Below, one piece after another: positions 17,423 through 26,978 of a stretch of DNA of 53,320 bases. The notes below the pieces were generated by a model, which saw only the letters and a list, made by a program, of their open reading frames with translations, did no database searches and was not told the origin of the DNA. Each line of letters begins with the position of its first letter. Position 1 is the stretch's first letter. Both the position numbers and the translations under genes were made by a program. The stretch is from Sphingobium sp. Ant17 (GTDB lineage Bacteria > Pseudomonadota > Alphaproteobacteria > Sphingomonadales > Sphingomonadaceae): positions 13,570 to 66,889 of the forward strand of contig NZ_JEMV01000029.1 in the NCBI RefSeq assembly GCF_000588875.1, in the 5' to 3' direction.

Positions 17423-17445
17423 CCGGACGCTCGATTGGCGTCCGG
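17423..17445 (+). promoter_or_regulatory. Leader hairpin C
   Basis: Perfect 8-bp stem CCGGACGC/GCGTCCGG with a seven-base loop. It is the last structure before the first pump-operon gene at 17504. Confidence 0.45.
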
Positions 17446-17503
17446 TCGGTGCGATCGGCTGCGCTCTTTTCATCACTGGTGCCGTCCAGGGAGGACGTAA
17501 CAC

Positions 17504-17899
17504 ATGGCTTTTATAGATTTCGCCCAGCCCATGGCTGGAGCGCCCCTATCCGCATGCCTGTCGAATACGGACACGGCCGAACCAGCCGCGCTCGACCCGC
17601 TGGAATGGCAGGTCGTGGCACTGGCCCAATCCGACCGGCTCTCCACCCTGCGCCTGCCCGGCAGCTGGGACAAATGGAGCGCCCTCATTTTCGGCCCGCG
17701 CCCAAGCCCCGTGCTGGCCAGCGAACGGCTGGAGGCGCTGCGTCGCCTGTCGGTCGAGGCCTGGCATCGCGGCTATGCCGTCACCCCTTCCGCCCTTGCC
17801 GATGCGCAGGAGGCCGGTTTCACCGCCGACCAGCTCGAACTGCTGCTCGCCACCATCAGCGCGGGCCGCAGCGCCCGTGGACGAAAGGTTCGCCCATGA
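17504..17899 (+). CDS. Protein of unknown function at the head of the RND efflux operon
   Basis: 131 residues, not recognised. The start has a strong ribosome binding site (GGGAGGA, eight bases upstream). No signal peptide or transmembrane segment is visible; the protein looks soluble and partly helical. The middle part (LDPLEWQVVALAQSDRLSTL, WDKWSALIFG) and a C-terminal helix (ERLEALRRLSVEAWHRGY) have normal composition and codon use, so it is probably a real gene. The frame overlaps the adaptor start at 17896 by four bases (ATGA), which indicates translational coupling to the pump. A role in regulating or assembling it is a guess from position. Confidence 0.7.
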   Translation: MAFIDFAQPMAGAPLSACLSNTDTAEPAALDPLEWQVVALAQSDRLSTLRLPGSWDKWSALIFGPRPSPVLASERLEALRRLSVEAWHRGYAVTPSALADAQEAGFTADQLELLLATISAGRSARGRKVRP

Positions 17900-19167
17900 A
17901 CATGCTCGCCCCCATCCATGCCGACACGGCCAGCGACGTTTCGCCGCCCAAGTAGCGGCGCCTGTCCCGGCGCAGCGGCGCGATGGCCACGATCGCGCTG
18001 GTTCTCGTCGCCGGTGCAGCCTGGAAATGGCTGGACCAACCCGACGCGCAGGCCGCCGCCACGCCGATCGCCACCGTCGGTATCTCTGCGCCGCTCGCGC
18101 GCGAAGTGACGCAGTGGGACGAATATGTCGGCCGCTTCGCTCCCAGCCAGACAGTCGAAATACGGCCGCGCGTGGCGGGCGCCGTCACGGCGATTCACTT
18201 CCGCGACGGGGATATCGTGCGCAAGGGCCAGTTGCTCTTCACGATCGACCAACGTCCGTTCCGCGCCGCGCTGGCCGAAGCGCAAGCCAATGTAGCCGCC
18301 GCCCGTAGCACCTTGGCGCTCGCCCGTTCGGACTATGCCCGTGTCCAGCGGCTGACCGGCGACGAAGCGATTTCCGCGAGCGAAGTCGACGCCCTGCGCG
18401 CCCGTCTTCAGTCCGCACAGGCCGCACTGGCCGCTGCTGAGGCGCGCGCCCGCCAGCGTTCGCTCGACATGGAATTTACCCAGGTCCGCGCCCCGATCGG
18501 CGGCCGCGTGTCCGACCGGCGCATCGACATCGGCAATCTGGTGGCCGGTGGCGACGGCGCCAGCGCGACTTTGCTGACGACGATCAATGCGCTCGATCCG
18601 ATCTACTTCACCTTCGACGCATCCGAGGCGCTGTTCCTCAAGGCACAGCGTGACCGGGCGGATGGCGATGGCGCGACCGCCGTCGAAGTCCGCCTGCAGG
18701 ATGAAACCGACTATAAGTGGAAGGGGAAGTTGGACTTCACCGACAACGGCCTCGACCCGCGTTCGGGCACGATCCGGGTCCGCGCGACCTTTGCCAATCC
18801 GGGCATGTTCCTCGCCCCCGGCCTGTTCGGCAATATGCGGCTTGCCAGCGGCGGCACGACCCGTGCCTTGCTGGTGCCCGACGCGGCAATCCAGTCCGAT
18901 CAGGCGCGCAAGACCGTGATGGTCGTGGGCAAGGATGACAGCGTCGCCGTAAAGCCGGTCGAACTCGGCCCTGTGGTGGATGGCCTGCGGATCATCCGGT
19001 CCGGCCTGACGCCGCAGGACCGCGTCATCGTCGGCAATGTCCAGGCGGCGATGCCCGGCACCAAGGTCGCGGTACGCGCCGCACCCATCAAGCCGCAGCC
19101 GACGCCAGTGACGCCCGTCGATCCGGCCGCCGCACCCGCGGCTGCCCAGGCGACCTTTGCGCGCTAA
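17896..19167 (+). CDS. RND efflux periplasmic adaptor (membrane fusion protein), in-frame TAG at codon 20
   Basis: Adaptor linking the RND pump to the outer-membrane channel, 423 codons from 17896. That start overlaps the preceding gene (ATGA) and has GAAAGG upstream. Codon 20 is TAG (17953-17955) in ..SPPK-stop-RRLSRR; reading continues in the same frame. Restart at ATG 17983 would give 394 residues and keep the anchor segment MATIALVLVAGAAWKWL. The rest is typical of the MexA/AcrA family: lipoyl half (VEIRPRVAGAVTAIHFRDGD), coiled-coil hairpin (about 120-190), second lipoyl half (QVRAPIGGRVSDRRIDIGNL) and barrel (DPIYFTFDASE, PGMFLAPGLFGNMRL). The stop may be a base error or a real N-terminal lesion. 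Confidence 0.85.
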
Positions 19168-19191
19168 ACCCATTTCCCAAGGATAACGCCC

Positions 19192-22100
19192 ATGCGTTTC
19201 TCCCGCTTCTTCATCGACCGGCCGATCTTTGCGGCCGTGATCGCCGTGATCATCACGGTGGTCGGCGCGCTGGCCTTCATCGGGCTGCCCGTCGCTCAAT
19301 ATCCCGACATCGTGCCGCCGACCGTCACGGTCAGCGCGCAATATCCCGGCGCATCGGCCGAAACGGTGGCCCAGACCATCGCCGCGCCGATCGAACAGGA
19401 AATCAACGGCGTCGACGACATGCTCTATGTCAGCAGCCAGTCGACCGGTGACGGCAAAGTCACGATCACCGTTACCTTCAAGATCGGCACCGATCTGGAT
19501 GCCGCGCAGGTGCTGGTGCAGAACCGCGTTGCGGTCGCTGTCCCGCGCCTGCCCGAAGAGGTGCAGCGCTTAGGCGTCGTCACGCGCAAAACATCGCCCG
19601 ACTTCCTGATGGTCGTCAATCTCCAGTCGCCCGACGGATCGCTCGACCGCAATTACCTCTCCAACTACGCCCTGACGCAGGTGCGGGATCGCCTCGCGCG
19701 GCTCGACGGCGTGGGCGACGTGCAATTGTTCGGCGCGCGCGACTATGCGATGCGCGTGTGGATCGATCCCGGTCGCGCCGCCGCGCTCAACCTGACGGCG
19801 GGCGAGATCGTCGCCGCCCTGCGCGCGCAAAATGTGCAGGTGTCGGCGGGGGCCATCGGCCAGCCGCCCTATGACAGCGGCGAAGCCTTTCAGCTGGGCG
19901 TCGAAATGCAGGGCCGCCTGAGCGAGCCGCAGCAATTTGCCGACATCGTCATCCGCACGGATGCCGATGGCCATCAGGTCCGCGTCGCCGACGTCGCCCG
20001 TGTCGAATTGGGCGCGCAGGATTATGGCATCAACACCTATTTGTCCGGCAAGCCGACGGTCGTCATCGCGGTCATGCAGCGCCCCGGCTCCAACGCGCTC
20101 GACGCGGCGGAGAAGGTCAAGGCGGAAATGGACAGTCTGTCCCAGCGCTTTCCCAAGGGGCTGGAATATAGCGTCATCTACAATCCGACCGAATTTATCA
20201 GCCAGTCGATCGACGCGGTGTATGATACGCTGTTCGAGGCGGTGATCCTGGTCGTCCTCGTCATCCTCATCTTCCTCCAGAATTGGCGCGCGGCGGTCAT
20301 CCCGATCATCGCCATCCCGGTCTCGCTGATCGGCACCGCGACGATGCTGGCGGCAGTCGGCTATTCGCTCAACAATCTCTCGCTCTTTGGCCTTGTCCTG
20401 GCGATCGGCATCGTCGTCGATGACGCCATCGTTGTGGTCGAAAATGTCGAACGCAATATTGAGGAAGGCATGTCTCCGCTGGAGGCGGCACGCTTCTCGA
20501 TGGACGAAGTGGCGGGCGCGCTGGTCGCGATCGTTCTGGTGCTGTGCGCGGTGTTCGTGCCGACGCTGTTCATCACCGGAATCTCTGGCGCTTTCTACCA
20601 GCAGTTCGCCGTCACCATCTCGACCGCGACGGTGATTTCGCTGCTGCTTTCGCTCACCCTCTCGCCCGCCGCCGCAGCCCTGTTGCTCAAGCCCAAACAT
20701 GGGCATGACGCACCAGCAGCGGACGCCCCGCGCTGGAAGCGGTGGCCGCAAAAGGCCGCCGACGCCTTCAATCGCGGCTTTGAACGGATGAGCGACCGCT
20801 ATGCCAGCCTCACCCGCTTCCTGGTCGCCCGGCCCAAGAAGATGCTGCTCACCTATGCAGGCCTGATCGCGGCGACCATCGCGCTCTTTTGGGTCACCCC
20901 CAGCGGCTTCATCCCCGCGCAGGATCAGGCTATTTCCTGGCCGTGGTCCAGCTTCCGCCCGGCGCGTCGCTCGAGCGCACCGACAAGGTGACGCGCGAGG
21001 TCGCGGAGAAAATCCTGCCGATCAAGGGGTTGCGCGGCGCGGTGATGTTCGCTGGCTTCCATGGTCCATCGCAGACCGCCGCGCCCAATTCCGCGGCGAT
21101 CTACTTCCCCTTCACCAGCTTTGCCGAACGCAAGGAAGTGGGCGCCACCTATGCCGGGATCATGGAGCAGGCCGGAAAGGCGATCGGCGACTATGACAAG
21201 GCGCGCATCATTCTCGTGCCGCCGCCCGTCATCCAGGGCATCGGCTCGGCCGGTGGCTATCGCACGATGATCGAGGATCGCGAGGGGCGCGGCTATGACG
21301 CGCTGAACAAGGTCGCGACCGACTATATCGGCAAGGCCAATACGACCCCCGGCCTCGCCCAAGTCTATACCCTGTTCGACGTCGCCACCCCGCGCATCTT
21401 CGCCGATGTGGACCGGCGCAAGGCCGACTTGCTGGGCGTGCCGCCGGAACGGGTATTCGAAGCGATGCAGGTTTATCTGGGTTCTGCCTTCGTCAACGAC
21501 TTCAACTTGCTGGGCCGCACCTATCGCGTCACGGCACAGGCGGATCAGGCGTTTCGCGGATCGACGGCAGACATCGCCAATCTCAAGACCCGGTCCAATT
21601 CGGGTGCCATGGTGCCGCTCGGTTCCCTGTCCACCTTCCAGGATAAGACCGGCCCCTATCGCGTCGTCCGCTATAATCTGCTGCCTGCGGTAGAGGTCGA
21701 TGGCGATACCGCGCCGGGCTATTCCTCCGGCCAGTCGCTGAGCACCATCGAAAAGCTGGGTGAAACGGCGCTCCCCGCCGGCTATGCGCAGGAATGGACG
21801 GGCATCGCCTATCAGCAGGCGACGGCGGGCAATACGGCGGGCCTGGTGTTCGGGATGGCGGTCTTCTTCGTCTTCCTGGTGCTGGCCGCGCAATATGAAA
21901 GCCTGACGCTGCCATTGGCGATCATCCTGATTGTGCCGATGTGCCTGTTGGCCGCGATGCTGGGCGTCAACCTGCGGGGGATGGACAATAATATCCTGAC
22001 CCAAATCGGCCTGGTCGTGCTGATCGCGCTGGCTGCCAAGAACGCTATTCTGGTGGTCGAGTTCGCGAAGCAGGCCGAGGAACAGCAGGGCCTCTCGCCC

Positions 22101-22379
22101 GTCGAGGCGGCGGTGCAGGCCGCGCGCACCCGGCTGCGGCCGATCCTGATGACCAGCTTCGCCTTCATCCTGGGCGCAGTGCCGCTGGTGATCGCGCAAG
22201 GGGCCGGTGCCGAGCTTCGCCAGGCCTTGGGCACGGCGGTCTTCTTCGGCATGGCCGGGGTCACGGCCTTCGGTCTGCTCTTCACCCCCACTTTCTATGT
22301 CGTCTGCCGCGCGCTTGGCGACCGCTTCACCCGTCGCGGGCGGAACGGCCAAGCTCCCGCGCTGCAACCGGCCGAATAG
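19192..22379 (+). CDS. RND multidrug efflux transporter permease, one frame break as read
   Basis: Inner-membrane proton-driven pump of the AcrB/HAE1 class, 1062 residues after repair. The N terminus MRFSRFFIDRPIFAAVIAVI is diagnostic. TM4 carries the paired Asp of the proton relay (GIVVDDAIVVVENVERN), and the second repeat ends with LTQIGLVVLIALAAKNAILVVEF, where the relay Lys lies. One G is missing near 20929: QDQ should continue as GYFLAVVQLPPGASLERT. Periplasmic porter and docking regions are complete. It lies between adaptor and channel genes in the normal order. Substrate range cannot be read from the sequence. Confidence 0.92.
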
Positions 22380-22390
22380 GATATCCTACC

Positions 22391-23806
22391 ATGACCAAAT
22401 CCCTGTTCGCTGCCCTGTTGGCAGCTACTGCCCTCACGGCCTGCGCCGCTGGTCCCGACTATCGGCCGCCGGTCACGCCCCCCACCGCCGCCGCGCCGTT
22501 TATCGGCACGGCAACCCCCGCCGTCAGCGCGGCGGAGGCGCAGGGCGACTGGTGGCGGCTCTATGAAGACCCGCTGCTCGATCGACTGGTCGGCGACGCG
22601 CTGAGCGCCAACACTGACATCCGCGTCGCCGTGGCGCGGCTGGAGCGGGCGCGCTCCACCCTGCGCGGCGCGCGCTCGGATCGGCTGCCTTCGACGGGCC
22701 TCGACGGCACCGTCACCTATGGCCGGACGGCAGCGGCGCAGAGCTTCCCCGGCATCGACCGGGAGAATCGCACCGTCGATGCGGGGTTCAGCGTCGGCTA
22801 TGAGGTCGATCTGTTCGGCCGGGTAAAGCGCTCGATCGAGACGGCGCGCGGCGACCTGGGCGCGGCCGAGGCGGATGCCGACGCCGTCCGCGTGGCGGTC
22901 GTCGCTGATACGGTGCGCGCCTATGTCGATGCCACCTCTTCGGCCGAGCGGTTGGCCGTGGCGCAGCGCACGGTCGACCTGCTCGATCGCTCGATCCGCA
23001 TTACCGGCGCGCGTTTCGACGCAGGCCGCTCGGATCGGCTCGATGTGATCCGGGTGACAGCCTTGCGCGACCAGCAAAAGGCGCTGGTGCCGAGCCTTGC
23101 CGCCGACCGGGATGCTGCCCTGTTCCGCCTCGCAACGCTGACCGGGCGCACGCCGCAGGATTTGCCCGCCGATATCCGCGCCAGCGTCACCACGCCGCAT
23201 TTGGCCCAGCCGATTCCGGTGGGCGACGGTCGCGCATTGCTGGCCCGGCGGCCCGATGTCCGCGCCGCCGAACGCCGCCTCGCCGCCGACACGGCGCGGA
23301 TCGGGGTGGCGACGGCGGACCTCTATCCGCGCATTTCGCTGGGTGGCGCGATCGGCACGACCGCCATCGGCGGCGGCGACATATTGGGCGGCGGCCCGCT
23401 GCGCTGGGTGCTGGGACCGCTCATCAACTGGGCCTTCCCCAATCAGGAAGCGATCCGCGCCCGCATCGGGGCGGCGCGCGCCGACAGCGCCGCAACGCTC
23501 GCGACCTTCGACGGCACGGTGCTGCGCGCGCTGGAGGAAACCGAAACCGCACTGTCCATCTATGCCCATGCGATGGAACGCCGCGACACGTTGCAGGCCG
23601 CACGCAACGCCGCCGATCGCGCCGCCCGCATCAGCCTCGCGCGCCAGCGGGAAGGGCAGATCGATTTCCTGACCGTCCTCGACGCGCAGCGCACGCTCGC
23701 GGCTGCCGAAGCGGACCTCGCCTTGGCCGACCGCTCGGTCGCCTTCGCCCAGGTCGATCTGTTCCGTGCCTTGGGCGGCGGCTGGCAACCGCAGACGGTT
23801 GGGTAG
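22391..23806 (+). CDS. RND efflux outer-membrane channel lipoprotein (NodT family)
   Basis: Outer-membrane factor of 471 residues. A lipoprotein signal ends in LTACAAGPDYRPP, with Cys as the acylated residue. The TolC-type duplication follows: WWRLYEDPLLDRLVGDALSA, then GYEVDLFGRVKRSIETARG in the first half and LLARRPDVRAAERRLAADTA, ADLYPRISLGGAIG in the second. It starts 12 bases after the pump gene and completes the operon tetR / leader / unknown / adaptor / pump / channel. Confidence 0.92.
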   Translation: MTKSLFAALLAATALTACAAGPDYRPPVTPPTAAAPFIGTATPAVSAAEAQGDWWRLYEDPLLDRLVGDALSANTDIRVAVARLERARSTLRGARSDRLPSTGLDGTVTYGRTAAAQSFPGIDRENRTVDAGFSVGYEVDLFGRVKRSIETARGDLGAAEADADAVRVAVVADTVRAYVDATSSAERLAVAQRTVDLLDRSIRITGARFDAGRSDRLDVIRVTALRDQQKALVPSLAADRDAALFRLATLTGRTPQDLPADIRASVTTPHLAQPIPVGDGRALLARRPDVRAAERRLAADTARIGVATADLYPRISLGGAIGTTAIGGGDILGGGPLRWVLGPLINWAFPNQEAIRARIGAARADSAATLATFDGTVLRALEETETALSIYAHAMERRDTLQAARNAADRAARISLARQREGQIDFLTVLDAQRTLAAAEADLALADRSVAFAQVDLFRALGGGWQPQTVG

Positions 23807-23864
23807 ATTGGCGTCGGCTCGCCGGGCCGAACCCGAAACTCCGTAATTAGCAGGGAACGTCTTC

Positions 23865-23894
23865 GCGGGACGGGTGGTTACCCTTGTGTCCCGC
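23865..23894. other. Hairpin between the efflux and glucan operons
   Basis: A 7-bp perfect stem (GCGGGAC/GTCCCGC) encloses a 4-bp inner stem (GGGT/ACCC). There is no T run, so it is a poor intrinsic terminator; it may be part of the leader of the glgE operon that starts 18 bases later. Confidence 0.4.
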
Positions 23895-23911
23895 CCAACC
23901 GGAGATTGCCC

Positions 23912-26900
23912 TTGCCCTTACCCACGCCCTGCATCCTTTCAGCCCATTCCGACCCACATGCGGAGGTTGATCGAATCGATGCAGGAGCGCTGACCGCAGG
24001 CGCAGCGGCGGGGTTTGGTGCTCTGTTGTGGCCGATGGCGCAGGGCTGTTTTGGCACAATCGATGACCTGCCTAATGGGCTCCCGCAACAGTGCGCCGAC
24101 GCTGGTTTAGCGCTGCTGCTCGACATCGACATCGCCCGTTTTCCGATCGATCATCCTTTGGTGGTGGAGCAACCCGCACTGTTCGCGCTGCGCCGGATCG
24201 CCGACCGCGAAGGACCGGTCGATCCGCGCGTGGCGATGCCGGCGTCGGGCGAAGCGCGCGCGCGCTTGCGGACCGAAGGGGCTATCGAAGCGCTCATGCC
24301 GACGATCGCAGATCGATTGATCGCGCTGCTTGATGGCGGCGTGCAGGGGTTTCGATTCCTGCAGTCTGATCGCATCGCGCCCGCCTTTTTAACTGCGTTG
24401 ATCGCGCGGCTACGCGCACGCAAGAGCGATGCGCTGGCGATTGCCCATGCGCCGGAACTGCCGCGCGCGACTGCGCAGGCGCTACGGGGCACAGGTCTTG
24501 ATGGCCTGGTTTCCGCGTTTGGCGGCTGGGACTTGCGGTCCACCAATCTGGTCGAAGAGCGGCACGATGTTGGCGCGATCGCAGCGTTGCTCGCCGAGCC
24601 AAAGGCTGCGCAGCTGACCCACGACCATATGACGCGCAGCCTCATCGCGGCGGCCGCCATGTCGGATGGCCTGATCCTGCCGCTGGACGTGATGGTCCGC
24701 TATCCCGACCTTGCGAAGCGAGCGGTAGATGTCGTGCGGCAGGCTGCGCCCTTTGCGGGCGAGATGCGGCGGTTGAACGGCGCGGGCAGACCTGTGACCG
24801 TGTTTCTCCGCGCCGACACCGGCGATATCCGCGACTGTAGCGCAGCGATGCTGGTGCTGATCAACACCACCGACCGGGCGCAGCCTGCGCCTGCATCGAC
24901 GGCGCTGCTGTCGACCGCGGGTGCCGCGTTCGCGCCGTTCGGCGACGATATGGTGGCCGAGCTTCAACCTGGGGAGGTACGCATAATGACCGCAGATCGC
25001 GCAAAGCCCATTCTTATGGGACCGGTGTCCGGCGGCGCGATCGCCGCGGCGCAAATGCCACGCTTGGTTGTCGAAGATGTTTCGCCGACCGTCGCGGGCG
25101 GCTTTCCGGTCAAGCGGGTCGTTGGCGAGGCAGTGAATGTCGAAGCGACCGTCTTTGCTGACGGGCACGAACAACTGGCGGTCGAACTGCTGTGGCGGCC
25201 CGCCGATGCTAGCGACTGGACGGCCGTGGCGATGGAGGAATTGCCGAACCTGCGCTGGCAGGCCAGCTTTGCGATGACGCGCATGGGGCGGCATGAGTTC
25301 GTCATCGAAGCGTGGCTCGATCGGTTCGGCGGCTTTACCCGCGATTTTCGCAAGAAACTCGACGCAGGCGTAGCGACGGCGGTCGATCGTGCCGAAGGGC
25401 GGCTCCTGGTCGAGCAAGCCCGTGACCGATCGAAAGGCATGGCAAAGAAAGACTTGGCGAAATTCGCCACGCAGTTGAAGCGTGATGACGACGCTGCCTT
25501 GCTGCTGTCCGACGAACTGGCGGCCGCGATGGCGCAAGCCGATGATCGCCCGCACCGGCTGCGCTCTCCCGTCCAGCCGGTCGATGCCGAGCGGCTGACC
25601 GCGCGCTTTTCGAGTTGGTACGAACTGTTCCCACGCTCGCAATCGACTGTGCCGGGGCAGCATGGCACGTTCGACGATGTGATCCCGCGCTTGCCCGCGA
25701 TCCGCGACATGGGCTTCGACACGCTCTATTTTCCGCCCATCCACCCGATCGGCACCGCCAATCGCAAGGGGCCGAACAATACGCTGACACCCGCGCCGGG
25801 CGATCCGGGCAGCCCCTATGCGATCGGCGCGCCCGAAGGCGGGCATGACGCCATCCATCCCGAATTGGGGAGTCTTGAGGATTTCTTGCGGCTGGTCGAT
25901 GCGGCGCGCGATCACGGCCTGGAAATCGCACTCGACTTCGCGATTCAATGTTCGCCCGATCATCCTGGCTCAAGGAGCATCCGGCTGGTTCGCCTGGCGG
26001 CCTGACGGGTCGATGAAATATGCCGAAAATCCGCCAAAGAAATATCAGGATATCGTCAACGTCGAATTCTACGCCAAGGACGCGGTGCCGGGGCTATGGA
26101 CCGCGCTGCGCGACGTGGTCCTGTTGTGGATCGAACGCGGGGTAAAGACCTTCCGCGTCGACAATCCGCACACCAAGACATTGCCGTTTTGGGAGTGGAT
26201 GATCGGCGATGTCCGCGCGCGGCATCCCGACGCGATCTTCCTCGCCGAGGCCTTTACCAAGCCCGCTATGATGTACCGGCTGGCCAAGGTGGGCTTTTCG
26301 CAAAGCTACACCTATTTCACCTGGCGCGACGAGAAGGCCGAACTGACCGATTACATCACCGAGTTGACGACCACCGCGCCCAAGGAATTTTACCGGCCGC
26401 ATTTCTTCGTCAACACGCCCGACATCAACCCGCTGTTCCTGCAGACTTCGGGCCGTCCGGGCTTCCGCATCCGTGCGGTGCTGGCGGCGACCTTATCGGG
26501 GCTGTTCGGCGTCTATTCGGGCTTCGAACTGTGCGAGGCCGCGCCCGTGCCGGGCAAGGAAGAATATCTCGATTCCGAGAAATATGAGATTCGCCAGCGC
26601 GACTGGACCGCGCCGGGCAATATCATCGCCGACATCACGATGCTTAACCGCCTGCGCCGCGCTTACCCCGCGTTGCAGACGCATCTGAACACGCGCTTTT
26701 ACGCCGTGCAGAACGACCGGATCATCTATTACGCCAAGCCTGCGCCCGATGGGGCCGACATGATCCTGGTGATGGTCAGCCTCGACCCGCACCATGCGCA
26801 GGAAGCCGCCTTTGAAGTACCGCTCTGGGAGTTCGGCCTGTCCGACACCGCCAGCATCGCGGTCGAGGATCTCGCCGAGGGCCATCGTTTCGACTGGCAT

Positions 26901-26978
26901 GGCAAGACCCAGCATATCCGCCTCGAACCCGACCTACCTTATCGCATTTGGCGCATCGCGCCGGGAGAACCCGTATGA
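23912..26978 (+). CDS. glgE: Maltose-1-phosphate maltosyltransferase GlgE with N-terminal extension, two frame breaks as read
   Basis: Extends alpha-1,4-glucan with maltosyl units from maltose-1-phosphate; about 1022 residues after repair. Residues 1 to about 375 look like a decayed GH13 barrel ([13 protein letters not shown] where an active enzyme has Asp). GlgE proper follows: carbohydrate-binding-like domain, [31 protein letters not shown], the nucleophile Asp in [10 protein letters not shown] and the acid/base Glu in FLAEAFTKP. Two bases are missing close together, near 25965 (after SPDHP) and 25983 (after KEHP), before [20 protein letters not shown]. The start is uncertain: TTG 23912 has GGAG seven bases upstream, while TTG 23906 is too close to it. 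First gene of the operon, overlapping the next by ATGA. Confidence 0.9.

Noticed and set aside
17773..19341. Open frame of 522 codons opposite the RND adaptor
   Set aside because: Antisense shadow with repetitive Arg/Gly/Asp composition; the plus strand encodes a clear adaptor.
22295..23788. Open frame of 497 codons opposite the outer-membrane channel
   Set aside because: Antisense shadow of the NodT-type gene.
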